A stretch of DNA of 18,708 nucleotides from RUG472 sp045224495 (GCA_045224495.1 JBGVAK010000178.1:1-18708); one strand, 5' to 3'; numbered from the stretch's first letter, positions 1 to 7,596 are shown. The notes: generated by a model from the sequence alone, not told the origin. Made by a program: numbers and translations.

Positions 1-930
1 GTTGATGTCCGAGGTGCAGTTGTTGCAGTGGACCATGGCCACGGGGAGGCCGTCCGGCGTGGTGACCATGTCGATCTCCCGGTGGACCCCCAGGGGCTTG
101 TCCGTGACGATCATGGCGAAGTCGCTGGTGCCGGCACTGACGTTGCCCGTCCGCACCCGGACGGAGTTGGTGGCCGCCATGCCGGTGCCCGCGTCCCCCT
201 CGCAGGGGGCCACGGGGATGCCCGCTTGGAGGGCGCCCGTGGGGTCCAGGAACCTTGCCCCGGCCTCGGTCAGGGCGCCGCCGCTCTCTCCGGCGGGCAG
301 GACTCGGGGCAGGATGGTCCTCAGGTCCATGCCGGTCAACGCGTGGAACTTCTGAAGCATGCCCTCGTCATAGTCCAGCGTCTTGCTGTCGATGGGGAAC
401 ATGCCGCTGGCCTCGCCCACGCCCATGACCTTCTCGCCCGTGAGCTGCCAGTGGATGTACCCGGCCAGGGTGGTGAGGAACGCGATATCCTTCACGTGAG
501 CTTCGCCGTTCAGCATGGCCTGATAGAGGTGGGCGATGCTCCACCGCTGGGGGATGTTGAAGCCGAACAGGGCGGTCAGTTTCTCCGCCGCCTGGCCGGT
601 GATGGTGTTGCGCCAGGTGCGGAACTCGGCCAGCTGGTTTCCCTCCTTGTCGAAGGGCAGGTAGCCGTGCATCATGGCGGATATGCCCAGGGCGCCTACG
701 GTGGTCAATTCGACACCGTACTTGGCTCTCACATCGGCTTTCAGGTTGGCGAAGCAGGTCCGCAGGCCCTCATGGACCAGGTCCATGGGGTAGGTCCAGA
801 TGCCGTCCTTCAACTGGTTTTCCCACTCGAAGTCGCCGGAGGCCACAGGACGGTGCTTTTCATCGATCAGCACCGCCTTGATGCGGGTGCTGCCCAGCTC
901 GATGCCCAGGACAGTTTTTGAAAGATCCAT
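1..930 (-). CDS. FGGY-family carbohydrate kinase, probable L-ribulokinase (3' end cut off by window)
   Basis: Only the first 310 codons are present; the reading frame is still open at the window edge, and the family is usually about 500 residues. The protein would phosphorylate L-ribulose made by the isomerase encoded just upstream, giving L-ribulose 5-phosphate in the cytoplasm. The N-terminal phosphate-binding strand GIELGSTRIK (residues 9-18) and the EGDAGTG segment with the likely catalytic Asp246 are typical of FGGY kinases. The start is the ATG at 928-930, preceded by AAGGAGG at a good distance. It lies 9 bp after the araA stop, so it is the last visible gene of the operon. By remembered sequence it resembles the XylB-like kinases found beside araA in Clostridia more than classical AraB. 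The substrate is therefore inferred from context, and xylulokinase-type specificity cannot be excluded. Confidence 0.85.
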   Translation of the reverse strand, partial: MDLSKTVLGIELGSTRIKAVLIDEKHRPVASGDFEWENQLKDGIWTYPMDLVHEGLRTCFANLKADVRAKYGVELTTVGALGISAMMHGYLPFDKEGNQLAEFRTWRNTITGQAAEKLTALFGFNIPQRWSIAHLYQAMLNGEAHVKDIAFLTTLAGYIHWQLTGEKVMGVGEASGMFPIDSKTLDYDEGMLQKFHALTGMDLRTILPRVLPAGESGGALTEAGARFLDPTGALQAGIPVAPCEGDAGTGMAATNSVRVRTGNVSAGTSDFAMIVTDKPLGVHREIDMVTTPDGLPVAMVHCNNCTSDIN

Positions 931-939
931 ACGCCCTCC

Positions 940-2403
940 TTATTTGAGCTTCCAGATCAGGTCCTTGACCAGCAGTTCCTCTTCCAGCTTCTCGGGGGTG
1001 GTGTCCTTGGTGATGTGGACGAACTCGATGTCCATCATCCGGGCCCAATCCCGGAGCATCTCAGGGGACACGTCGTAGGAGAGCACCGTGTGATGGGCGC
1101 CGCCCGCCGTGATCCAGCACTCCACGCCCGTGGTGAGGTCGGGCATGGCCCGCCACATGACCCGGGCCACCGGCAGGTTGGGCATGGGCAGGATGGGCTT
1201 CACGCACTGGATGTCCTGCACGATGAGCCGGAACCGGCCGCCCATGTCGATGAGGGTCGCCACCAGGGCGGGACCGGCCTTGCCCTCGAACACCAGCCGG
1301 GCGGGATCCTTCTCGTTCATGCCGATGCCCAGAGGATGGGTCTCGATCCGGGGCTTGCCCGCCGCCAGGGAGGGGCAGACCTCCAGCATGTGGGCGCCCA
1401 GGGAATACTCCTGTCCCTCCACGAGATGATAGGTGTAGTCCTCCATAAAGGCGGAGGCGCCGTTGCCACCCTCGCCCATGGCCTTCAGGATGGCGGTCAG
1501 AGCGCTGATCTTCCAGTCGCCCTCGGCGCCGAAGCCGTAGCCCAGGGCCATCAGGTGCTGGCTGGCGAGGCCGGGGAGCTGCTCCATGCCGTACAGGTCC
1601 TGGAAGGTGTTGGAGAAGGCCTTGCAGCCCTCCCGATCCATCATCCGGCGGAGGGCGATCTCCTCCTTCGCCTGATAGCGGATGGCGGCCATATCGTCGG
1701 TGGCCACGTCGTAGGCGGCCTCATATTCCTTCACCAGGGCGTCGATCTCAGCTTCGGTGACGGCGTTTATCTCCTTCACGAGATCGCCCACGGCCCAGGT
1801 GTTCACCTGCCAACCCAGCTGGATCTGAGCCTCCACCTTGTCGCCCTCGGTGACGGCCACCTCCCGCATGTTGTCCCCGAAGCGCATGACCTTCATGTCC
1901 TTACTGACGGCCACGCCCACGGCGGCCTTCATCCAGTCGCCGATGCGCTTGTGCACGTCCGGGTCCTGCCAGTAGCCGGCGATGACCTTCCGGGGCTTGC
2001 GGAGCCGCGCGCCGATGAAGCCGTGCTCCCGGTCCCCGTGGGCGGCCTGGTTCAGGTTCATGAAGTCCATGTCGATCTCCTCGTTGGGGATCTCCTTATT
2101 GTACTGGGTGGCGAAGTGGCACCAGGGCTTGTTCAGGTCCCTGAGGCCGTCGATCCACATCTTGGAGGGGGAGAAGGTGTGGCACCAGGTGACGATGCCC
2201 GCGCACTCGTCCCGGAAGTTAGCCTCCTTGGCGATGTCCTTGATCTCCTTGTTGGTCTTGGCGGTCACCTTGTACACCAGGGGATAGGGCAGCACCTTGC
2301 TGAGCTCTGCCGCCATCTCCTTGGCGCGATTCTCCACGGTCACCAACACATCCGGTCCATACAGGAACTGGGACCCCACGACGAACCAAAATTCACGCTT
2401 CAT
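940..2403 (-). CDS. araA: L-arabinose isomerase
   Basis: Cytoplasmic, metal-dependent enzyme that converts L-arabinose to L-ribulose, the first step of the isomerase pathway. The 487-residue length fits the family (about 475-500). The four catalytic or metal-binding positions known from E. coli AraA (Glu306, Glu333, His350, His450) are all recognisable: Glu294 in FGAEGDWK, Glu321 in FMEDYTYHL, His338 in GAHMLEVCPS and His437/438 in TAGGAHHTV. The ATG at 2401-2403 is preceded by GGGAGGAAAATAAT, a good ribosome binding site. The gene lies 19 bp after the second permease and 9 bp before the kinase, so uptake and catabolism are cotranscribed. Expression is expected to be repressed by AraR and induced by arabinose. 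No truncation or odd residue was seen. Confidence 0.97.
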   Translation of the reverse strand: MKREFWFVVGSQFLYGPDVLVTVENRAKEMAAELSKVLPYPLVYKVTAKTNKEIKDIAKEANFRDECAGIVTWCHTFSPSKMWIDGLRDLNKPWCHFATQYNKEIPNEEIDMDFMNLNQAAHGDREHGFIGARLRKPRKVIAGYWQDPDVHKRIGDWMKAAVGVAVSKDMKVMRFGDNMREVAVTEGDKVEAQIQLGWQVNTWAVGDLVKEINAVTEAEIDALVKEYEAAYDVATDDMAAIRYQAKEEIALRRMMDREGCKAFSNTFQDLYGMEQLPGLASQHLMALGYGFGAEGDWKISALTAILKAMGEGGNGASAFMEDYTYHLVEGQEYSLGAHMLEVCPSLAAGKPRIETHPLGIGMNEKDPARLVFEGKAGPALVATLIDMGGRFRLIVQDIQCVKPILPMPNLPVARVMWRAMPDLTTGVECWITAGGAHHTVLSYDVSPEMLRDWARMMDIEFVHITKDTTPEKLEEELLVKDLIWKLK

Positions 2404-2422
2404 ATTATTTTCCTCCCGTCTG

Positions 2423-3514
2423 TCATTTCTTTCCGTTTTTCTTATTTTTCCGCATCAGGACCACGCTCTGCAGCAGGATGAAGAAGCACAGCATCGCACC
2501 GGTGGTGATGCTCTGCCACCAGGGATCGCGCAGACCGGAGGTGGTCACGATGGATTTGATGGTATTAAGCGTCAGTACGCCAAAGAAGGTGCCGATCACG
2601 TTGCCCACGCCGCCGGTGAGCAGCGTTCCGCCGATGATGGAGGAGGCGATGGCGTTCATCTCCGCGGCGGTGGCGTTGGTGGCGTTGCCCGCACCGGTGT
2701 GCATCATGAAAACGAAGCCGGCGATGCCGCTGAGCAGGCCGCTGAGCAGGTGTGCCATAAAGCGCGAATGGCGCACGTTCACGCCCAGCATGAGGGCGCT
2801 CTGCTGGTTGCCGCCCACCGCATAGAAGCTGCGGCCCAGCTTGGTCTTACGCAGCAGCAGGAACACCAGCACCACGATGATCAGGGCCACGACCACGCCG
2901 ATCTCCATTTTAGCCGGGATCAGCACACCCTTTTTGTTGACTGAACCCAGCCAGGGGATCTCGATGCGCTTCTGCAGGATGTCCATCAGATTCTGGGGGG
3001 CTTTCTGCGGATCGACGCTGACGATGGTGATCATGCCGCGGGCGAAGAACATGCCCGCCAGCGTGATGATGAAGGGCTGGATCTGCAGATGGGCGATCAA
3101 AAAGCCCTGCACCGTGCCGAAGGCGAGGCCGATCAGCAGCGCCGTGATCAGGGCGAACACGATGCGCCAGCTCTCGGAAAAGCCCAGAGACGTGATGAGA
3201 CCGTTGTAGAGACCCAGTTCGCCGTTGAGGATCATGACGCCCACCATGGCGACCAGGGCCGTCACGCCGCCCACCGAGATATCGATGCTGCCGGTGATCA
3301 TGACGATGGTCAGCCCGCAGGCGACGATGATGAGGAAGGCGTTGTCGTTCAGTATATCAAAGATCATCTGGGGCTTTTTGAAGCCGCCGCCCCAGATCAG
3401 CATGGCCGCCACGTACATGCACACGAAGATGCAGATGGTGATGGTCATCAGCAGCTGGGTATCCGTGATAGGTTCCCTGCGGCGGACGGGGGCGTTGTTC
3501 TTCGGGTTAGCCAT
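2423..3514 (-). CDS. yjfF: Sugar ABC transporter permease, YjfF-like (CUT2)
   Basis: A 363-residue integral membrane permease of the RbsC/AraH family (BPD_transp_2), one of two different permeases in this importer. A short charged N-terminus is followed by a first membrane segment at about residues 22-42 and roughly eight to ten helices in all. Conserved family stretches are GSIDISVGG, ITLAGMFFARGM, AVGGNQQSALMLG and IIGGTLLTGGVGNVIGT. As remembered, these match E. coli YjfF of the galactofuranose importer closely. The ATG at 3512-3514 follows the stop of the upstream permease by one base (TAACATG), with its AAGGAGG inside the end of that gene, so translation is probably coupled. The partners are the YtfT-like permease, the YtfR-like ATPase and the YtfQ-like binding protein. 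Adjacency to araA suggests L-arabinose as cargo, which is inference. Confidence 0.9.
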   Translation of the reverse strand: MANPKNNAPVRRREPITDTQLLMTITICIFVCMYVAAMLIWGGGFKKPQMIFDILNDNAFLIIVACGLTIVMITGSIDISVGGVTALVAMVGVMILNGELGLYNGLITSLGFSESWRIVFALITALLIGLAFGTVQGFLIAHLQIQPFIITLAGMFFARGMITIVSVDPQKAPQNLMDILQKRIEIPWLGSVNKKGVLIPAKMEIGVVVALIIVVLVFLLLRKTKLGRSFYAVGGNQQSALMLGVNVRHSRFMAHLLSGLLSGIAGFVFMMHTGAGNATNATAAEMNAIASSIIGGTLLTGGVGNVIGTFFGVLTLNTIKSIVTTSGLRDPWWQSITTGAMLCFFILLQSVVLMRKNKKNGKK

Positions 3515-3515
3515 G

Positions 3516-4586
3516 TTACGCCGCCTCCTTCCGTACGCCGATCTCCGGCTTGCTGGTCAGCTTTTTCCAGAACCGGCTGGCCCACTCCTTCACCACCGAG
3601 GATCCCATGACCACCAGCAGGACGATGACCACGGCCTTATAGGCCTTCACGTCCGTGGAGGGGACCTTCATGGCGTAGAGGGTGATGGTCAGCGTCTGGA
3701 TGGCGTAGGCGCCCAGGACGGAGCCCAGCATCTTGAACTTGCCGCCGCCCAGGCTGTTGCCGCCGATGGCCACAGCCAGGATGGCGTCCATCTCGATGTT
3801 GATGAGCAGGGTCTCGTGGTTGATGAGCCCCAGTCGGCTCACGCCGATCATACCGGCCACCGAACAGCAGGCGCCCAGCAGGATGAAGGCGAGGAGCTTG
3901 ATGCCCACGGAGTTGATGCCGTTGAGCCGGGCTGCGCTCTGGTTGATGCCCACCGTCTGGATGTAGAGCCCCAGGGTGGTGAAGCGGAACAGCAGGGAGA
4001 AGAGGATGCCCATGAGGACGACGATCAAAATCGGCGTTGGGACAGGGACGCCGGGGATAAAGCTGCCCAGAGCGTTGATGATGGGGCTGGTCACCGTAGG
4101 CGTCGCACCGCCGTTGATCCAGTAGGCGATGCTGCGTCCGCAGGTGAAGAGGATCAGCGTGGCGATCATGGGCTGGATCTTAAAGAAGGAAACCAGGGAG
4201 CCGTTGAACGCACCGAAGATCATGGCCACCGCGCAGCAGACGAGGAACGCGCCGAGCACCGTCAGGATGGTGATGTCGCCGCCGCCTTTGAGGACCTTGA
4301 CGAAGACGCTGCCCGCGATGGCGGCGAGAGCGCCCACCGAGATATCCTGTCCGCCGGAGGCCGCGGTCACCAGCGTCATGCCCATGGAGAGGATGACCAG
4401 CTCCGACGCGCCGTTGAGGATCGAAATGAGGTTTCCCTGCAGAACGGGGTCGCCGTTGTTGTTGGTGGAGAGGCCCACGGAGAAGAAGCTGGGATCGCGG
4501 AACAGATTGAAGACCACCAGCAGCAAAATGGCGATCAGGGGGATCAAAAGCTGAGAATAATTGGCAAGGAAGCGTTTCTGTTTCAT
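3516..4586 (-). CDS. ytfT: Sugar ABC transporter permease, YtfT-like (CUT2)
   Basis: A 356-residue polytopic permease of the RbsC family and partner of the YjfF-like protein downstream. Signature stretches include SGGQDISVGALAA, QPMIATLILFTCGRS, GINQSAARLNGI and AVAIGGNSLGGG, with a C-terminus near KAVVIVLLVVMGSS; all are characteristic of YtfT. I chose the ATG at 4584-4586 (MKQKRFLANY). It sits 11 bases after GGGAGG and begins one base after the ATPase stop (TAACATG). A longer reading from a TTG at 4605-4607 would overlap the ATPase gene and place the ribosome binding site inside the coding sequence, so I reject it. The gene order binding protein, ATPase, YtfT, YjfF is the same as in the E. 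coli ytfQRT-yjfF operon, which supports the family assignment. Confidence 0.9.
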   Translation of the reverse strand: MKQKRFLANYSQLLIPLIAILLLVVFNLFRDPSFFSVGLSTNNNGDPVLQGNLISILNGASELVILSMGMTLVTAASGGQDISVGALAAIAGSVFVKVLKGGGDITILTVLGAFLVCCAVAMIFGAFNGSLVSFFKIQPMIATLILFTCGRSIAYWINGGATPTVTSPIINALGSFIPGVPVPTPILIVVLMGILFSLLFRFTTLGLYIQTVGINQSAARLNGINSVGIKLLAFILLGACCSVAGMIGVSRLGLINHETLLINIEMDAILAVAIGGNSLGGGKFKMLGSVLGAYAIQTLTITLYAMKVPSTDVKAYKAVVIVLLVVMGSSVVKEWASRFWKKLTSKPEIGVRKEAA

Positions 4587-4587
4587 G

Positions 4588-6093
4588 TTAGTCATTTCCT
4601 CCCGCAATGGTGTGCATGACGCGCTCCTGGGTCAGCTCCTCGCCGGTGAGCTCACCCACGGTGTTCCGATCCCGCATGACGATCAGGCGGGAGCAGGTGC
4701 GCAGCATCTCCTCGATCTCAGAGGAGATGAAGGTGATGCTCATCCCCTCCTCGGAGAGCTTCAGCACCAGCTTCTGGATCTCTGTCTTGGTGCCCACGTC
4801 GATGCCGCGGGTGGGCTCGTCCAGGATCAGATACTGGGGGTGCGTCAGGAGCCACCGCGCCACGATCACCTTCTGTTGATTGCCGCCGGAGAGGGATTTG
4901 ATCGGCGTATCCGAGGAGGCGGTCTTGATGTTGAGGGCCTTGATGTATTCATCGGCGAAGGCCTCCGCTTTCGCGCGGGAGATGGGGTGCCCCATGCCCC
5001 GGATGACCTGCAGGGCCAGGATGATGTTGTCCCGCACGGACAGCTCCGCGATGATGCCGTCCCGCTTGCGGTCCTCCGGAAGATACCCGATACCCTGCTT
5101 CATGGCGTCCAGGGGCTTAGAAATCTTCGTGTGTTTGCCGTTCACCTGGACGGAGCCGCCCGTGACCGGATCAGCCCCGAAAATGGCGCGGACGCTTTCG
5201 CTGCGGCCGGAACCCAATAGACCGGTGAAGCCGTTGACCTCGCCCTTGGCGATGTGGAAGTCGAAGGGACGGCTTTCGGTGCTGGAGAGGCCTTTCGCCT
5301 CGTAGAATGTTTCCCGGTGGGCGTCGGCGGGGGAGCCGTTCCTTTTGATGACTGCCAGGTCCTCGATATCCTTGCCGATCATCTTTTCCACCAGCTGCAC
5401 CTGCGGCAGCTCCTTGACCTGGTATTCGCCCACCAGCTCGCCGTTGCGCAGGACCGTGATCTGGTCGCTGACCGCATAGACCTGCTCCAAAAAGTGCGTG
5501 ACGAAGATGATGCCCACGCCCCGGGCCTTCAGGTCCCGCATCAGGCGGAAGAGCATCTCGACCTCCTTGTCGTCCAGAGAGGAGGTGGGCTCGTCCAGGA
5601 TGAGGACCTTGCATTCGGTGTCCACGGCCCGGGCGATAGCCACCATCTGCTGGACGGCCAGCGAGCAGCTGCCCAGCTGCTGCTTGGGCCTCGCAGGGAT
5701 GCTGAGACTATCCAACAGCTCTCCGGCCCGCTTCTCCATGGCCTTCCAATTCACGCCCCGGCCCTGGCTGCGGCCGATGAACATGTTTTCAGCCACCGTG
5801 AGATTGGGACAGAGGGTGATCTCCTGATACACGGTGCTGATCCCAAAGCTTTGGGCCTCCTGGGGAGAGTGGATGACGACGGGACCGTCTACGCCGTCGA
5901 TGCGGATCTCGCCTTTATCCATGGGGTAAACGCCGGTCAGGACCTTGATCAACGTGGATTTTCCCGCGCCGTTTTCCCCCATCAGCGCGTGGATCGTGCC
6001 TTTGCGCAGGGTGAAATCCACATGGTCCAGGGCCTTGACGCCCGGAAAGTACTTGCAGATCCCGCGCATGGTCATGACAATATCGTCTTGCAT
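4588..6093 (-). CDS. ytfR: Sugar ABC transporter ATP-binding protein, YtfR-like, two ATPase domains
   Basis: Energises the CUT2 importer from the cytoplasmic face. The 501 residues contain two fused nucleotide-binding domains, as in RbsA, AraG and YtfR. Domain 1 has Walker A GENGAGKST (residues 39-47), a weak signature SLAVQQM (144-150), Walker B ending in Asp167-Glu168 and the switch His200. Domain 2 has a degenerate Walker A (GLLGSGRSE, from 291), a full signature LSGGNQQKV (401-409) and Walker B with Asp425-Glu426. This asymmetry is normal for the family. The start is the ATG at 6091-6093, eight bases after AAGGAG. A longer frame reaching 6159 would run through the hairpin upstream and is rejected. 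One base separates its stop from the next gene's start. It is the first gene after the intra-operon stem-loop, so it is probably made at a lower level than the binding protein. Confidence 0.95.
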   Translation of the reverse strand: MQDDIVMTMRGICKYFPGVKALDHVDFTLRKGTIHALMGENGAGKSTLIKVLTGVYPMDKGEIRIDGVDGPVVIHSPQEAQSFGISTVYQEITLCPNLTVAENMFIGRSQGRGVNWKAMEKRAGELLDSLSIPARPKQQLGSCSLAVQQMVAIARAVDTECKVLILDEPTSSLDDKEVEMLFRLMRDLKARGVGIIFVTHFLEQVYAVSDQITVLRNGELVGEYQVKELPQVQLVEKMIGKDIEDLAVIKRNGSPADAHRETFYEAKGLSSTESRPFDFHIAKGEVNGFTGLLGSGRSESVRAIFGADPVTGGSVQVNGKHTKISKPLDAMKQGIGYLPEDRKRDGIIAELSVRDNIILALQVIRGMGHPISRAKAEAFADEYIKALNIKTASSDTPIKSLSGGNQQKVIVARWLLTHPQYLILDEPTRGIDVGTKTEIQKLVLKLSEEGMSITFISSEIEEMLRTCSRLIVMRDRNTVGELTGEELTQERVMHTIAGGND

Positions 6094-6118
6094 TGGCTCA
6101 GCTCCTTCTTTTGAAAAT

Positions 6119-6164
6119 GCGCGGTGTGGACCGCGGATCTCTCCACTCATGTTCCACACCGCGC
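6119..6164 (-). promoter_or_regulatory. Intra-operon stem-loop between binding-protein and ATPase genes
   Basis: Perfect 12-bp inverted repeat: GCGCGGTGTGGA at 6119-6130 pairs with TCCACACCGCGC at 6153-6164 around a 22-base loop. In the direction of transcription it lies 37 bases after the binding-protein stop. It is followed only by a short TTTT, so it is more likely a partial terminator or an RNA-stabilising structure protecting the upstream message than a full terminator. Such hairpins commonly raise binding-protein levels over membrane components. The structure is seen; the role is inferred. Confidence 0.75.
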
Positions 6165-6201
6165 CGGTTGTTTGCGTTGGATTTAGCTGTATGATTCGGG
6201 A

Positions 6202-7170
6202 TTATTCGCCCAGACCGTAGGTGTTGATATCCTCTTCGGTGATCTCACGGGCGTCGAAGCCCTTCTCCACAGAGATGATCTGCTTGGCATCGTTCAGACC
6301 CTCGATCTGACCGCCGGCCTCCAGGACCTTGATCATGTCGCTGATGACCTCAGCCTGGAAGGGGGAGCACTGACCGTCGTAGTTCCAGTTGCCGGCCAGC
6401 AGCTCGCGAAGGGCCCACTTGTTGCAGTCGAAGCCCATGACGACCACGTCCTTGTCCACGCCGTGGGTGATGCCAGCCTCGTCGAGAGCGGCCACAGCGC
6501 CCTTGGCCATGCCGTCGTTCTCAGCGTAGATGACGTTGAACTTTTCACCGGAGTTGATGACAGCCTCGGTGATCTTCTTGGCCTCGGCCTCGTCCCAGGT
6601 GGCGGTCTGCTGGACAACCTTCTTCATGGTGCCGGCGGCAAACTGCTCGTCGAGAGCACCGGTACGGCCCAGCTGAGCATCGCTGCCCATGGCGCCCTGG
6701 ATGTGGATGACGTTGTACTCGGGGAGGTTCTGCGCGAGCAGCCAGTTGACGGCGGTCTTGCCTTCCTCAGCCATGTCGGAGACGACGGCGGCCTCGAAGA
6801 GGTCCTTATCGCAGTCGATCATGCGGTCAAAGAGGAAAACGACGATGCCGGCATCCTTGGCATCCTTCAGGACGGCGTCCCAACCGGTGGTCTCCGCGGC
6901 GGAGATCAGCAGGTAATCCACACCGTCGGTGATGAACTGACGGGCGGCGGCGAGCTGCTCATCGTTCTTGAGGCTGTAGAAGAACTTGGCGTCGTAGCCG
7001 TTCTCCTCGGTGAAGACGCTCGCGAAATTATTGACGTTGGCTTCACGATAGCCGGACTCAGAGGGAGGATTGTTGACGATACCGACCTTGATCAGATCAT
7101 CCGCATGGGCGACGCTGAACACGCCGAAGACCATCACCATGGCAAGGAGCAGAACAATCAGTTTACGCAT
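6202..7170 (-). CDS. ytfQ: Sugar ABC transporter substrate-binding protein, YtfQ-like
   Basis: A 322-residue extracytoplasmic binding protein (periplasmic-binding-protein family 4, CUT2) that delivers sugar to the two permeases. It has a positively charged start, a hydrophobic core and a signal peptidase I site AHA|DD at residues 23/24. There is no lipobox cysteine, which is odd for a monoderm Firmicute. Family hallmarks are SESGYREANVNN near the N-terminus, VVFLFDRMIDCD and IYAENDGMAKGA. As remembered, these parallel E. coli YtfQ (SGWRAAETN, VFLLDRSID), which binds galactofuranose. The start is the ATG at 7168-7170, preceded by AAAGAGG; the frame extends further upstream only through the 5' untranslated region. 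As first gene of the arabinose operon, it lies behind the predicted promoter and operator. The cargo is probably L-arabinose, perhaps in furanose form, inferred from araA in the same operon. Confidence 0.92.
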   Translation of the reverse strand: MRKLIVLLLAMVMVFGVFSVAHADDLIKVGIVNNPPSESGYREANVNNFASVFTEENGYDAKFFYSLKNDEQLAAARQFITDGVDYLLISAAETTGWDAVLKDAKDAGIVVFLFDRMIDCDKDLFEAAVVSDMAEEGKTAVNWLLAQNLPEYNVIHIQGAMGSDAQLGRTGALDEQFAAGTMKKVVQQTATWDEAEAKKITEAVINSGEKFNVIYAENDGMAKGAVAALDEAGITHGVDKDVVVMGFDCNKWALRELLAGNWNYDGQCSPFQAEVISDMIKVLEAGGQIEGLNDAKQIISVEKGFDAREITEEDINTYGLGE

Positions 7171-7198
7171 AGCTATTTTACCTCTTTCTTTTATTTTT

Positions 7199-7216
7199 GT
7201 CCGAATTTGTTCGGAC
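7199..7216. promoter_or_regulatory. Candidate AraR operator in the operon leader
   Basis: Palindrome GTCCGAATTTGTTCGGAC with perfect 7-bp arms and a 4-base centre. It starts about six bases downstream of the predicted operon transcription start, a classic roadblock position. It includes ATTTGT, the half-site known from Bacillus subtilis AraR operators (ATTTGTACGTACAAAT). The symmetry and position are seen; the binding factor is inferred from the adjacent araR gene. Confidence 0.65.
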
Positions 7217-7228
7217 CTTTCGCTTGTA

Positions 7229-7257
7229 ATGATACAGCCTTTGTCAGAGAAAGTCAA
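7229..7257 (-). promoter_or_regulatory. Sigma-A promoter of the arabinose operon
   Basis: Read on the minus strand: TTGACT (7252-7257), a 17-bp spacer, then TATCAT (7229-7234). The expected start is near 7222, giving a leader of about 50 bases that contains the palindromic operator and the ribosome binding site of the binding-protein gene. A/T-rich sequence with ACAAAAA/TTTTTGT arms lies just upstream of the -35 box. Confidence 0.75.
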
Positions 7258-7371
7258 TAGTTATACAAAAAAACAGTATATTTTTGTGCCCGGATGCAAA
7301 ATTTTTTATGAAAAGCGTCCTGTGCCTCAATACAAATCGATCCTTTTGTGCGGTTTCGTTCCATGCGGCGC

Positions 7372-7414
7372 AAAAAACAAGAGGGGCGTTTTCATAAAAC
7401 AGGCTTTGTTTTTT
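7372..7414. repeat. Nested A/T-rich inverted repeat
   Basis: Outer arms AAAAAACAA (7372-7380) and TTGTTTTTT (7406-7414) enclose inner arms GTTTT (7388-7392) and AAAAC (7396-7400). It lies midway between the two divergent promoters. It could be a protein-binding or looping element or a minor transcription-stopping structure; the sequence does not decide. Confidence 0.4.
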
Positions 7415-7486
7415 CGATATGGAGCTATATTATTAACGGAAAATTCATAAGACTGCAGGAATTGTCATATGATATCAAAATTTGTA

Positions 7487-7515
7487 TTGAAATTTCGATG
7501 CAAGCCAGGTATAAT
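7487..7515 (+). promoter_or_regulatory. Sigma-A promoter of araR
   Basis: TTGAAA (7487-7492), a 17-bp spacer and a perfect TATAAT (7510-7515). The expected transcription start is near 7522, about 75 bases before the araR ATG. The half-site ATTTGTA at 7480-7486 abuts the -35 box, which would suit autoregulation. Confidence 0.75.
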
Positions 7516-7534
7516 ACAGACAAGTTTAGAACGG

Positions 7535-7547
7535 TTGTTACGAACGA
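7535..7547. promoter_or_regulatory. Possible autoregulatory operator in the araR leader
   Basis: Imperfect palindrome TTGTTACGAACGA just downstream of the predicted araR start. Four of six pairs are symmetric. It recalls the TTGTTCGGAC half of the operon palindrome. This is a weak, speculative site. Confidence 0.25.
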
Positions 7548-7596
7548 AGGATCGGACAGGACCGATGCGGTTTCGCCGACGGGAAGGAGCCAGCGT

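Larger units (their letters stand above)
7171..7596. other. Divergent regulatory region between the arabinose operon and araR
   Basis: A 426-bp AT-rich spacer without a gene. It contains the operon promoter (minus), the araR promoter (plus), an 18-bp palindrome, several AraR-like half-sites (TACAAAT at 7331-7337, ATTTGTA at 7480-7486) and a nested inverted repeat at 7372-7414. An ORF running through part of it in frame with araR has no ribosome binding site before the 7597 start and is not considered coding. Confidence 0.8.

Noticed and set aside
28..2481. Long plus-strand ORFs (28-921 and 1015-2481) opposite the kinase and araA
   Set aside because: They are frames opposite confident genes in GC-rich DNA, rich in His, Gly and Asp repeats, with no family motif and no ribosome binding site.
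3225..6114. Plus-strand ORFs opposite the permeases and the ATPase (for example 3225-4619 and 5254-6114)
   Set aside because: Antisense shadows of well-identified transporter genes; their composition is low-complexity and unlike real proteins.
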